DNA of 25,394 nt from an uncultured Chitinophagaceae bacterium (GCA_946885335.1 CAMPGG010000010.1:1-25394); one strand, 5' to 3'; positions 9,082 through 17,476 are shown, numbered from the stretch's first letter. The notes: generated by a model not told the origin, from the sequence alone. A program made the numbers and translations.

Positions 9082-9723
9082 TTACTTTAAACGGTAACCC
9101 AATGAAACGCCGAAACCAGTGTTTTTGATTTTGGCATCGTTATCATACGCATTGATATTAACCAGGCCTAACTGTGCATTTAACTGAGCAGATAATTTGT
9201 TGCTGAATTCATAACCAAATAAAATATTTGCACCGGCATCCAGCGGTTTAAAATAAACGGTGTTTGCAGCATTACCTGCTTCTTTCTCAAACTTTACATC
9301 GTTTTCAATACCTGCGTTTTCAACTTTTCCGCCAATACCATAAGCTACATAAGGACCAAATCCCATTAATAACCTGCCTGTGCCTAACATGGGTTTGTAA
9401 ACCAGGTTCAGTGGAACTTCAACATAATTTAAACTCAACTTGCCATCTGAGGTATTTTCCAGTTTTGCACCTTTTGCACTATACAATAATCCTGGTTGAA
9501 AATAAAAATCGGGTGCAACCGGAATGTCTCCGACAATACCCGCATTGAAACCAGTTTTTATTTTATTTTCTAATTTATCTCCTGATGCGTCTTCGCCATT
9601 TAAATTTTGGAAATTAACGCCAGCCCTGATGCTGATTCCTCCGCCAGTATTTACTTCCTGTGCCTGGCTGATAAAAGCCATAAATAAAAATGCGGGGATC
9701 AAAATGCCATACTTCTTCTTCAT
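9082..9723 (-). CDS. PorT-like outer-membrane beta-barrel protein
   Basis: This 213-residue protein has a Sec signal peptide (MKKKYGILIPAFLFMAFISQ, cleavage after about residue 22, AQ|E). It is followed by alternating amphipathic strands rich in Gly, Asn and aromatics (FNAGIVGDIP, YFQPGLLYSAKGA, LLMGFGPYVAYGIGGKVE), ending in GFGVSLGYRLK, as in the outer-membrane beta-barrel domain (PorT/OMP_b-brl) widespread in Bacteroidota. The predicted location is the outer membrane; the function is unknown and such genes are highly paralogous. It starts 45 bp after the OmpA-like gene and may be co-transcribed with it. Confidence 0.85.
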   Translation of the reverse strand: MKKKYGILIPAFLFMAFISQAQEVNTGGGISIRAGVNFQNLNGEDASGDKLENKIKTGFNAGIVGDIPVAPDFYFQPGLLYSAKGAKLENTSDGKLSLNYVEVPLNLVYKPMLGTGRLLMGFGPYVAYGIGGKVENAGIENDVKFEKEAGNAANTVYFKPLDAGANILFGYEFSNKLSAQLNAQLGLVNINAYDNDAKIKNTGFGVSLGYRLK

Positions 9724-9768
9724 AATACTCGTTTTTATTTGTTTTTAAGGTTTAGATTTTACTATAGA

Positions 9769-10449
9769 TTAATTTCCAGTTTCGCCTGCTTCTTTACGGG
9801 CTTCCTCTTTCATTTTTTCATTAGCTGTGATAAGGAATTCAACACGACGATTTTGTGCCCTGCCTTCATCTGTTTCATTTGTATATTCAGGAGCTGATTC
9901 ACCAAAACCTTTGATAGAGATCCTGGAAGAAGCCACATTCAATGTGCGCAAATGAGCTGCAACAGAATTGGCTCTTCTTTCTGATAACTGCATATTGTAA
10001 GCATCAGTTCCTTTATTATCTGTATGTCCCTGGATTTCGATGTTCGTATCAGGATATTTGGTCAGCACTTTTGACAAATCACTCAATTTTGCTTTTGCAT
10101 CTGCTGTTAAATCAGACCTGTCAAAGCCAAAAAGAATCTCACTGCTGAATTCAACAACAATTCCTTCTTCCACTCTTTCTACTTTAACACCAGGTACTTC
10201 ATTTTTAATTTCTTCAGCCTGCTTGTCCATTTTTCTTCCAATAACGGCTCCGGTAACACCGCCAACTGTTGCTCCAATAATAGCACCCAGGGCTGTATTT
10301 CCTGCGGCTTTACCAATCACGGCTCCGGCGGCTGCACCACCTGCTGTGCCAATGGCGGCACCTTTCTGTGTTTTGTTCATTGACTTACATCCTGCCATCA
10401 TGATCGTGATAGCTGTAACTCCTAGCATTAGTTTAATAGCTGTTCTCAT
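9769..10449 (-). CDS. OmpA-family lipoprotein with glycine zipper
   Basis: This 226-residue envelope protein has a lipoprotein signal with cysteine at residue 21 (MMAGC). A glycine-zipper membrane-associating region spans about 30-72 with repeated GxxxG/A motifs, and a C-terminal OmpA/MotB peptidoglycan-binding domain spans about 96-207. In that domain NIEIQGHTDNKGTDAYNMQLSERR (136-159) and the later DEGRAQNRRVEF carry the conserved D and R residues that bind diaminopimelate. The architecture equals YiaD-type proteins, which tether the outer membrane to peptidoglycan. It ends with a short charged tail (KMKEEARKEAGETGN). No promoter is evident in the 229 bp upstream. Confidence 0.92.
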   Translation of the reverse strand: MRTAIKLMLGVTAITIMMAGCKSMNKTQKGAAIGTAGGAAAGAVIGKAAGNTALGAIIGATVGGVTGAVIGRKMDKQAEEIKNEVPGVKVERVEEGIVVEFSSEILFGFDRSDLTADAKAKLSDLSKVLTKYPDTNIEIQGHTDNKGTDAYNMQLSERRANSVAAHLRTLNVASSRISIKGFGESAPEYTNETDEGRAQNRRVEFLITANEKMKEEARKEAGETGN

Positions 10450-10620
10450 TTCTTTATATTATTTTAAGAATTAATTCCACCTCTTAATTCAAATAGTGTA
10501 CCATATTGTAAAAAACTAGTATGCAGTGCTTTATAAATTAGTTATTAGTGTAGTTCAACTATTTGTGGGGTTTTAATTTCCGGTAAAGTTGAGATTGTGT
10601 AACAGTTATTCAGGGAGGTA

Positions 10621-10648
10621 TAAAAAAAACTGCCCGAAAGGGCAGCTT
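10621..10648 (-). terminator. Intrinsic terminator after the exported hypothetical gene
   Basis: On the minus strand CTGCCC (10645-10640) and GGGCAG (10635-10630) form a GC-rich 6-bp stem with a 4-nt TTTC loop, followed by eight U (10629-10622). It lies 30 bp past the stop at 10679 and separates that gene from the OmpA-like gene. Confidence 0.85.
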
Positions 10649-10678
10649 CTAATGGTTTTTCCAAAAAATGATGGATGA

Positions 10679-11362
10679 CTATTTTTCTTCGATCTCTTCA
10701 ACCTTCTCTTGTTCCTTTTTTTCTTCCTGCAATGGCTTTTCTTCCATTTGTGCAGGATTCTGCATTTCATCTGTAACTGGGGCTTCTTCAACAATAACTT
10801 TAGCACCGGTGTAATTCCAAACTTTTACTTTGTTTGATTTAGCTTTTTTGGTGGCTTTTTTATCTGTTGCTTCTGAATCTTCTGTTTCAGTGGCAATTGT
10901 AAAAGGCTTTGCAGGTTCAGCTTCATCATAATCACAACCCAGGCAAATGTTCAATACGTTTGAAGTTGTATCATACACTAAAGTACCTTCATCAATGCTT
11001 TTACCATCTTCTGTTTTTTGTGCAAAGATTTTGTAGGTAGCTGGAGACTGGCGAAGTTGCGCTTTAATTTTTCCCATTGGTAAGCCTTCTATCCACACCA
11101 AACCTTTATTTGCTGAATCAAGCATAATATTAATTTCAGTTGCACCTTCAATATTCGTTTGTGTTAACTGAAAATTACCTGTAACAGGAAATATTTTTTC
11201 CATGGTTAAAGGTTCAGGCATTGGTAAAAATTTAGCCGTCAAATCTTGTTTCGCAGTTACATACGTGTAATGATTAGAAGTAGCTGATGTGTCTGTCTGT
11301 GCATGCAGGGTAAATGAACCCAGGAACATGGCTAAGGCCACGAAATATGCGGTTTTTTTCAT
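10679..11362 (-). CDS. Exported protein of unknown function with acidic/lysine-rich tail
   Basis: I do not recognise the family. The 227-residue product has a Sec signal peptide (cleavage about residue 22, LHAQ|TDT) and a probable small beta domain from about 35 to 160. A closely spaced cysteine pair, NICLGCDYDE, lies at 138-147. After that the composition changes: a Lys/Ala segment (169-180), a short hydrophobic-aromatic VWNYTGAKVIVEE, and an uninterrupted Glu/Lys/Gln-rich tail from about 198 to the end that may be disordered or coiled. Location is periplasm or outer membrane by signal peptide. It is divergent from uvrA and has its own terminator, so it is probably monocistronic. Confidence 0.75.
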   Translation of the reverse strand: MKKTAYFVALAMFLGSFTLHAQTDTSATSNHYTYVTAKQDLTAKFLPMPEPLTMEKIFPVTGNFQLTQTNIEGATEINIMLDSANKGLVWIEGLPMGKIKAQLRQSPATYKIFAQKTEDGKSIDEGTLVYDTTSNVLNICLGCDYDEAEPAKPFTIATETEDSEATDKKATKKAKSNKVKVWNYTGAKVIVEEAPVTDEMQNPAQMEEKPLQEEKKEQEKVEEIEEK

Positions 11363-11546
11363 AAGTTAACTTTTATGTATTGTTTAAAATTGATTTCGCC
11401 CCTTACATTTAAATACTATGCCAAAAATGATTTTTGAGCATATTTTTTAAAATCTTTTTTCATTTTGAGTTTAAATCTTATAACTTTTTAACTGCAAAAG
11501 GCCTTCTTATCTTCGTACACTTTTTATATAAGGCAAGGAACATATA

Positions 11547-14432
11547 ATGAAAAAAAACACGATTGAGCAGAATAACACCGGATCCATACCAATTATTGAA
11601 AATGAGTATATCGAGGTATTTGGCGCTAAAGAACATAACCTGAAGAATCTTGACATCAGTATTCCAAAAAATAAATTAGTTGTAATAACCGGCATCAGCG
11701 GCAGCGGTAAATCATCCCTCGCTTTCGATACTATTTATGCAGAAGGACAGCGGCGTTATATGGAAACATTTGGCGCATATGCCCGCCAGTTTGTTGGCGA
11801 TATGGAACGACCTGATGTTGATAAAATAACCGGCCTGTCACCGGTAATTTCGATTGAACAAAAAACGACCAATAAGAATCCACGTTCAACCGTGGGGACA
11901 ATTACCGAGGTATATGATTTTTTAAGGTTGCTTTTTGCCCGTATCGGCGAAGCCTATTCATACAACACCGGTAAAAAAATGGTGAAATGGAGTGAAGAAG
12001 AAATTGTAACCAATATATTTTCAAAATATCCTGGTTTTAAGATCACCATATTGGCGCCACTTGTTCGTGGGCGAAAAGGGCATTACCGCGAATTGTTTGA
12101 AGAAGTCAGGAAAAAAGGATTTCTAAAAGTGAGAATTGATGGAGAAATCAAAGACCTGACCCCTAAAATGCAGGTTGACCGTTATAAGATACATGATATT
12201 GAATTGGTCATTGACCGTTTAAAGGTGCAGGATGAATTTAAACTGCGCATAAGCCAGAGCGTTCAACAGGCATTAAAAATGGGCAAAGATCTTTTGCTCA
12301 TCGAATATGAAGGTGAAAAAGGAAAGAAGCCTGTAAAAGGATTGTCCACTTACTCACGGCAACTGATGTGCGAAGATACAGGCCTCAGTTACGAGGAACC
12401 ATCACCCAACGCATTTTCTTTTAACTCCCCTTATGGCGCCTGCCCGGCCTGTAAAGGACTTGGAACTAATTTCCGGGTTAATATGGATGCGGTGATACCC
12501 GAGAAAAATCTTAGCATCAAAGATGGTGGTATAAAACCACTGGGACAGGAGCGGGAAGCGCAGGTGTATAAACAATTGCAAACGGTTGCTAAAAAAAATA
12601 AAATTTCACTGACTACACCTGTTGCAAAATTATCGGAGACCTCGTTAAATATTTTGCTTTATGGCAACGAAGAAGGAATAGAAACGGAAATTGATTTTGA
12701 AAATATGGCCTATGACCCGGATGGTGAGTATGAAGGTATTATCAATATGCTGAAGCGATGGTTTAATAACGGTTACAGTGAAAGCCTGCGCAACTGGGCC
12801 GAAGAATACATGGAATTAAAACCTTGCGAAACCTGTAACGGAGCCAGGTTGAAAAAGGAAAGTCTTTTTTTTAAAGTAGCAGAAAAAAATATTGCAGAAT
12901 TAAGTGAATGGAACATTGATACGCTGGCAGATTGGTTTGCAAATGTTGAAAAAGATTTGTCTTCCAAACAAAATATTATTGCCAAGGATATTTTAAAAGA
13001 AATCAACGAGCGGCTAAGATTTTTGCTGGATGTTGGATTGAACTATCTCACCCTGAACCGCCCTTCTAAAACGTTGAGTGGGGGAGAATCACAGCGCATA
13101 CGCCTGGCTACGCAAATTGGTTCTCAATTGCAGGGCATCACCTATATACTTGACGAACCTTCCATTGGACTGCACCAGCGGGACAACCAGCAACTGATTA
13201 AAGCATTAAAGAACTTACGCGATATTGGCAACAGTGTGCTGGTGGTAGAACATGATAAGGATATCATGCTGGCGGCAGATCATTTAATAGATATTGGTCC
13301 CAAGGCTGGCATGCATGGCGGACGGATCGTTGCTGAAGGTAATCCAAGAAGCTTGTTGAAATTAAACACACTCACTTCGGGATATTTAAATGGCCATCAT
13401 AAAATTGCTGTTCCTGCAGAAAGAAGAAAGGGCAGCGGGAACGTTATAGAAATAAAAGGCGCCTCAGGTAATAACCTGAAAAACGTTAATGTAAAATTTC
13501 CGCTGGGCAAATTTATTGTTGTAACCGGCGTGAGTGGGAGCGGAAAATCGACCCTGATTACTGAAACGCTTTACCCGTTATTAGCAAAACATGCTTACAA
13601 TTCAAATTATACTACACTGGCTTATAAATCTGTCAAAGGCCTGGAACACCTGGATAAGGTGATTGAAATAGATCAATCACCGATTGGCAGAACACCGAGA
13701 AGTAACCCGGCTACTTATTGTGGATTTTTCACGGATATCCGTACACTGTTTTCCCAGGTACCCGAAGCAAAGATCAGGGGATATACTGCAGGCAGATTTT
13801 CCTTTAATGTAAAAGCCGGTCGCTGTGATGTTTGTGAAGGTGGTGGCATGCGGGTTATTGAAATGAATTTTTTACCGGATGTATATGTTCATTGTGAAAA
13901 GTGTAATGGTAAACGTTATAATCGGGAAACACTGGAAATAAGATACAAAGGCAAATCTATTTCCGATGTATTGAATATGACGGTGGAAGAGGCGGTAGAA
14001 TTCTTTCAGCAGGTTCCATTCATATACAGGAAAATAAAAGTATTGGATGAAGTGGGTCTTGGATATATTACGCTGGGGCAATCGGCGGTAACATTGAGTG
14101 GGGGAGAAGCGCAACGGGTAAAACTGGCAACGGAGTTAGCAAAAAGAGATACGGGTAAAACATTTTATATTTTAGATGAACCTACAACAGGACTTCATTT
14201 TGAAGACATTCAACACTTGCTGGATGTTTTAAATAAACTCGTTGATCGCGGTAATACAGTTTTAGTAATTGAACACCAGATGGATGTTATAAAAGTTGCC
14301 GATCATATTATAGACCTTGGGCCCGAAGGAGGAAATGGCGGGGGAAGGATTTTGTTTGAAGGCACACCCGAAAACATGCTGAAAGTAAAAGAAAGTCATA
14401 CAGCAAAATTCCTGGCGGATGAACTAAAATAG
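11547..14432 (+). CDS. uvrA: UvrA, excinuclease ABC subunit A
   Basis: This 961-residue damage-recognition ATPase of nucleotide excision repair acts with UvrB and UvrC in the cytosol. It has two ABC modules: Walker A GISGSGKSS (49-57) and later GVSGSGKST, with signatures LSGGESQR and LSGGEAQR, each with an ILDEP Walker B. A UvrB-binding region (about 131-245, with LAPLVRGRKG at 169-178) is present. The C-terminal zinc module CDVCEGGG...CEKC is complete, as is the CETCNGARL insertion. The first zinc knuckle keeps C275, C299 and C302, but position 278 is Thr where Cys is canonical. Start choice: AAGGA at 11535-11539, 7 nt before the ATG. A second UvrA paralogue elsewhere would not be surprising. 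Confidence 0.95.
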   Translation: MKKNTIEQNNTGSIPIIENEYIEVFGAKEHNLKNLDISIPKNKLVVITGISGSGKSSLAFDTIYAEGQRRYMETFGAYARQFVGDMERPDVDKITGLSPVISIEQKTTNKNPRSTVGTITEVYDFLRLLFARIGEAYSYNTGKKMVKWSEEEIVTNIFSKYPGFKITILAPLVRGRKGHYRELFEEVRKKGFLKVRIDGEIKDLTPKMQVDRYKIHDIELVIDRLKVQDEFKLRISQSVQQALKMGKDLLLIEYEGEKGKKPVKGLSTYSRQLMCEDTGLSYEEPSPNAFSFNSPYGACPACKGLGTNFRVNMDAVIPEKNLSIKDGGIKPLGQEREAQVYKQLQTVAKKNKISLTTPVAKLSETSLNILLYGNEEGIETEIDFENMAYDPDGEYEGIINMLKRWFNNGYSESLRNWAEEYMELKPCETCNGARLKKESLFFKVAEKNIAELSEWNIDTLADWFANVEKDLSSKQNIIAKDILKEINERLRFLLDVGLNYLTLNRPSKTLSGGESQRIRLATQIGSQLQGITYILDEPSIGLHQRDNQQLIKALKNLRDIGNSVLVVEHDKDIMLAADHLIDIGPKAGMHGGRIVAEGNPRSLLKLNTLTSGYLNGHHKIAVPAERRKGSGNVIEIKGASGNNLKNVNVKFPLGKFIVVTGVSGSGKSTLITETLYPLLAKHAYNSNYTTLAYKSVKGLEHLDKVIEIDQSPIGRTPRSNPATYCGFFTDIRTLFSQVPEAKIRGYTAGRFSFNVKAGRCDVCEGGGMRVIEMNFLPDVYVHCEKCNGKRYNRETLEIRYKGKSISDVLNMTVEEAVEFFQQVPFIYRKIKVLDEVGLGYITLGQSAVTLSGGEAQRVKLATELAKRDTGKTFYILDEPTTGLHFEDIQHLLDVLNKLVDRGNTVLVIEHQMDVIKVADHIIDLGPEGGNGGGRILFEGTPENMLKVKESHTAKFLADELK

Positions 14433-14451
14433 TTTCGTTGTATAATGAATA

Positions 14452-14478
14452 AAAAAACCCCGGATTCCGGGGTTTTTT
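14452..14478. terminator. Bidirectional intrinsic terminator between uvrA and the YIP1 gene
   Basis: The stem CCCCGG-ATT-CCGGGG is flanked by an A-run on the left and a T-run on the right, so it works for plus-strand uvrA (20 bp past its stop) and for the converging minus-strand gene. The sequence is directly visible and the layout is classic. Confidence 0.9.
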
Positions 14479-14496
14479 CTTTGATGTTTATCATTT

Positions 14497-15111
14497 TCAA
14501 TAATTATTTATCCGCATATTTTCACCGCCATAACTTAAACCAAACATGGGTTCCATAATAGCTGAAAGGATTAAACCTACAACTATATAAACCGCAATTA
14601 AAACAATCAATGTAACAACAAAATATCCAATATGCTTATCAGCCGGTGTGTATTTCAGTTTTGGCATTCCTATGTAAAGAATATATAAACCATATAAACT
14701 TAAAATGGTTCCTAAAAAAGCAATCACTGGCAGAATTTGGAACAGACCGCCAATCCATCCTGCGGTATATGAGTAAGCTACTAATTGAAATGAGCGTCCA
14801 AAATTTTTTTCTGAAGCAAAAGATGGTGCCAACGCGTCAATAACAAATGCAGTTAAAAAAACAGAACATACCGAAACGATAAATGAAACCAATGCCTGGT
14901 ACAACCCCCAATCAATTCCGCCCATCCGGTAACCAAGCATGTTAAAGCCTATGAGACCGTAACCGATAAATGCCGCAACAGCCGCGGCCCCGGCAAGGGG
15001 TATTACATAACCAGTAAAAATTTTATTAACGTCAGGTTCTTCACCAGCAATAACATCCCATTCTTTTGCCGGACTAATTAAAATGTTTTTAGCTCTTTCA
15101 ATTAAGTTCAT
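14497..15111 (-). CDS. YIP1-family integral membrane protein
   Basis: This 204-residue protein begins with MNLIERAKNILISPAKEWDVI, the usual N-terminal signature of bacterial Yip1-domain proteins (short helix, then P-x-xxW). It continues with about five hydrophobic segments (around 33-55, 70-92, 108-124, 126-148, 160-185). An LYILYIGMPKLKY loop between helices is also typical of the family. No catalytic residues are known; a membrane-organising role is only surmised in bacteria. The 398-bp gap upstream contains inverted repeats that could lie in its leader. The gene converges with uvrA over a shared terminator. Confidence 0.85.
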   Translation of the reverse strand: MNLIERAKNILISPAKEWDVIAGEEPDVNKIFTGYVIPLAGAAAVAAFIGYGLIGFNMLGYRMGGIDWGLYQALVSFIVSVCSVFLTAFVIDALAPSFASEKNFGRSFQLVAYSYTAGWIGGLFQILPVIAFLGTILSLYGLYILYIGMPKLKYTPADKHIGYFVVTLIVLIAVYIVVGLILSAIMEPMFGLSYGGENMRINNY

Positions 15112-15205
15112 AGCAGTTAGTTTTATGATAGTTAAATGTAACGAAATCTATCAGAATAAATATCCTGTATGCTATTATGGAACACCGTAAGTAAGAAGTA
15201 AAATT

Positions 15206-15317
15206 CCGCAAGGAGCGAACAGGAAGTCATTGAAAAAATCTTATTGAAAACGATTTGCAAGGGTATGCTGGTTTCTCACGGATTTTAGATTAGATCAATC
15301 TTCCTGTTCTGTTGCGG
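15206..15317. repeat. Imperfect inverted repeat A
   Basis: The left arm at 15206-15235 (CCGCAA, then GAACAGGAAG, then TCATTGA) recurs in reverse complement at 15294-15317 (CCGCAA, CA, GAACAGGAAG, ATTGA). The core GAACAGGAAG is a perfect 10-bp match; the outer CCGCAA matches with a short spacer difference of 3 nt. The arms are about 60 bp apart. Confidence 0.7.
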
Positions 15318-15356
15318 TTAGTTTAGGGGGTTGTTAAAAAGGGAACGGAAAAAAGT

Positions 15357-15490
15357 AAAATCCAATAAGTTTGGCAGAGAATGATTTAATAAAATTTTGA
15401 TAAAAAAAAAGGGGTACCAATAGAGAACGGATTAGGTTTATTCAACCAGGTATTAGATTTTATTAAGTTCTCTGCCGCTTATTGGATTTA
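15357..15490. repeat. Imperfect inverted repeat B with an internal third arm copy
   Basis: The left arm (15358-15392) and the reverse complement of the right arm (15490-15454) share AAATCCAATAAG, GGCAGAGAA and TTAATAAAAT in the same order, separated by 2-3-nt indels. A third, shorter copy, CCAATAGAGAAC, lies at 15417-15428 in the same direction as the left arm, as if 8 nt had been lost between CCAATA and AGAGAA. On the minus strand the right arm can therefore pair either with the middle copy, which is soon followed by nine U, or with the distal arm. Confidence 0.75.
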
Positions 15491-15509
15491 AGATTTTATA
15501 ATAAATTTT

Positions 15510-15899
15510 TTAATGAACAATTATTTTGCCTCTTTCAATGCTTTCATCTTTTTCAAATACATCATACAAGTAAACACCTTTGCTTAAACCTGTGATTTTT
15601 TTCACCTCACGGGTCCGCAACCTGATGTTCTCGATCATCACTCCATCAAGATCAAAAACATAAAAGTGAACTTCTTTTGCATCAGCATACATATTCTTTA
15701 CCCGCATGTTCCCGTTAGACGGGTTAGGGTCAATGATGATGAAATTCTGCCCGTTTTGCTGGTTCATTTTTGTTACCTGCAAACTGTCATGCACTATAAA
15801 ATGTCTTTTGGCATACAGACCTGATGATTGTGCGCTGGCACTCATGGTCATTAAAGCCGATCCTGACAGAATCAGTAAATAAATAAATACCTTAAGCAT
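15510..15899 (-). CDS. Small secreted protein consisting mainly of a T9SS type A sorting domain
   Basis: The 129-residue product has a Sec signal peptide (about 1-24, SASAQ|SSG) and then only ~30 residues before a C-terminal sorting domain (about 55-129). That domain shows the expected pattern: IDPNPSNGNMRVKN at 56-69, a hydrophobic strand VHFYVFDLDGVMIENIRL, GLSKGVYLYDV at 104-113 and a final strand GKIIVH. Such domains direct cargo through the type IX secretion system and are removed or anchored at the surface; here there is almost no cargo. The start lies 11 nt after the stop of the upstream PorG-like barrel gene, so the two are very probably co-transcribed. The function is unknown. Confidence 0.82.
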   Translation of the reverse strand: MLKVFIYLLILSGSALMTMSASAQSSGLYAKRHFIVHDSLQVTKMNQQNGQNFIIIDPNPSNGNMRVKNMYADAKEVHFYVFDLDGVMIENIRLRTREVKKITGLSKGVYLYDVFEKDESIERGKIIVH

Positions 15900-15910
15900 G
15901 AACGTTATGA

Positions 15911-16885
15911 TTAATAAAATTTAGGGCATTTCATTTGACGTGCTGCCCTTCCATTTGGTGAATTGTTCCCATTCAACCTCCAGCCAAAACGCAGGATCGT
16001 TGAAAAGAACGCATCATTTTCTGTTGGATCACCTCTTTGTTCGCCAACAGCTGCTCTCGTTTGGGGACTAATAATATTTCCCCTGTAATGAAGCTGGTAA
16101 GCCATAGCTGTCTGTTCTGGCGTTAAATAAGTGCTGAAATGAATCGGGTCAATATAGCTGGTACTTACATCATCCATGTAATCGGTAAAAGTTTTGCGAT
16201 GTAATACTTCAAAACCAACATACATGTTTTCTTTAATGAAATATTTTGCACCAAAACCCATAGGAATTTCAAGTTGGGTGAGGCTGTATTCTTTCTTTTG
16301 CGGATATTCAGCCATGCCCTGGCCTTCCAGGCGAAGTGGCTTTAATTCAACTAACTCATTATAACCATTCGAATGGCGGTAGTTAGCTTTTGGGTTATGA
16401 CGAAATGCGCCAACACCAATTACGCCATAGGGTCTTAGTTTACCTTGTAATCCATCATATTGTTCAAAAAATACAGTGGGGTAAAATTCAGCTGCTGCAT
16501 ATGCTTCTACTACATTACTTTGAAACGCCAGGTTCCTGTCATAACGATGTCTTTCAGATCCACCTTTATTATTGATAATACTATCATAACCTTCCAGCTT
16601 GGTTTGGTTAATGGCTAACCTGAATCCTAACCACTCTGTTGGATAGATATTGATATAAGCGCCTTTTGAAAGTTTGGTGAGGGGTAAGTTTACATCTTTA
16701 ATAAAGGTTCTTCCTTCACCCCCGGTTCCTCCCAGGTCACCCAAAAAGAAAGCAGGGCCAAGGCCGATGCCTATTTCAATTTTACCGTTGCCGGTAGTAA
16801 TGGATTGGGAAAATGACTGGTTGAATGTGAAGGTAAAAAGGAAAACAAATACGCTTACGCGTAAATAGGGTACAGTTGTTTTCAT
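15911..16885 (-). CDS. PorG/DUF6089-like outer-membrane beta-barrel protein
   Basis: This 324-residue protein has a signal peptide (about 1-27, SFSQ|SIT). The barrel carries landmarks that fit the DUF6089/PorG family: GPAFFLGDLGGT near the N-terminus, RYDRNLAFQSNVVEAYAAAEFYP (about 115-137), RPYGVIGVGAFRHNPKA, and near the C-terminus VGFEVLHRKTFTDYMDDVSTSYID. PorG is an outer-membrane component of the T9SS core (with PorK/N), about 230 residues; this one is longer, with extra loop sequence (LTPEQTAMAYQ..., QTRAAVGEQRGDP). It could be a PorG paralogue and not the core component. Co-transcription with a T9SS-tail protein supports a secretion link. Confidence 0.78.
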   Translation of the reverse strand: MKTTVPYLRVSVFVFLFTFTFNQSFSQSITTGNGKIEIGIGLGPAFFLGDLGGTGGEGRTFIKDVNLPLTKLSKGAYINIYPTEWLGFRLAINQTKLEGYDSIINNKGGSERHRYDRNLAFQSNVVEAYAAAEFYPTVFFEQYDGLQGKLRPYGVIGVGAFRHNPKANYRHSNGYNELVELKPLRLEGQGMAEYPQKKEYSLTQLEIPMGFGAKYFIKENMYVGFEVLHRKTFTDYMDDVSTSYIDPIHFSTYLTPEQTAMAYQLHYRGNIISPQTRAAVGEQRGDPTENDAFFSTILRFGWRLNGNNSPNGRAARQMKCPKFY

Positions 16886-17017
16886 CGAATCAGATTTTTG
16901 GTTTTCTACTATTGGATTTTCTCAGGGGCTAAAGTAGAAAATAGGAAAAGAAGATGCAAGCCTGGTATTTAACTTTTTTATTGTGCAGTGCGAAGCAAAA
17001 ATTATTACTTAGGAATG

Positions 17018-17476
17018 TTACGTATTCATTTGCGTAAACTTTGTCATTTCAATATGGTCTATTCCATCTTCCGGGTACACATCGCCGCTTTGTGTAAATC
17101 CGTGTGATTCGTAAAATTTTTTGAGGTATAACTGGGCACCAATTTTTATATCTGTTGGCCCATACATTTCATAAACCTTGTTAACAGAAACCCTCATTAA
17201 TTCATGACCGGTACCTTTACCTCTTTCCTGCGGAGAGGTTACTACCCGGCCAATAGAAGGCTCTTTGTAAGACAAGCCTGGCGGGACTATGCGAGTATAA
17301 GCAACCAGTTTTTTCTCCCTCCATCCCATCAGGTGCAATGATGGTTGATCTTTATCGTCTGCATCCTGGAAAATACAATTTTGCTCCACTACAAATACTT
17401 CATTTCTTAATTGCAGAATAGCATATAATTCTTCCGGTAAAAGCTCATTGAATTTTTTATATATCCAGGTAATCAT
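17018..17476 (-). CDS. elaA: ElaA-type GNAT acetyltransferase
   Basis: This 152-residue GNAT-fold protein opens with WIYKKFNELLPEELYAILQL and RNEVFVVEQNCIFQDADDKD, the conserved ElaA N-terminus. It then has HLMGW at 48-52, an acetyl-CoA-binding loop VVTSPQERGKGTGHELM (about 78-94) and QLYLKKFYESHGF near 115-127. ElaA proteins are predicted to acetylate an unknown small molecule or peptide in the cytosol; the substrate is not established. The gene is isolated (132 and 143 bp flanking gaps), with no promoter motif I trust. Confidence 0.9.
   Translation of the reverse strand: MITWIYKKFNELLPEELYAILQLRNEVFVVEQNCIFQDADDKDQPSLHLMGWREKKLVAYTRIVPPGLSYKEPSIGRVVTSPQERGKGTGHELMRVSVNKVYEMYGPTDIKIGAQLYLKKFYESHGFTQSGDVYPEDGIDHIEMTKFTQMNT

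Larger units (their letters stand above)
15112..15509. other. Gene-free 398-bp region with two inverted repeats
   Basis: No plausible reading frame was found on either strand. It lies downstream of the T9SS-tail gene (stop at 15510) and upstream of the YIP1 gene (start at 15111). It contains two imperfect inverted repeats, listed separately, and an A-tract of nine at 15402-15410. It could hold a structured leader RNA for the YIP1 gene, a small RNA, or a decayed miniature mobile element. Confidence 0.6.

Noticed and set aside
10040..10474. Open frame of 144 codons on the plus strand across the OmpA-like gene
   Set aside because: It is antisense to a gene with clear OmpA motifs and a lipoprotein signal; its Ala/Pro-rich composition mirrors the glycine zipper on the other strand.
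15112..15509. Possible tRNA or known riboswitch in the empty gap
   Set aside because: No cloverleaf, no T-loop GGTTCRA block and no recognised aptamer consensus could be seen.
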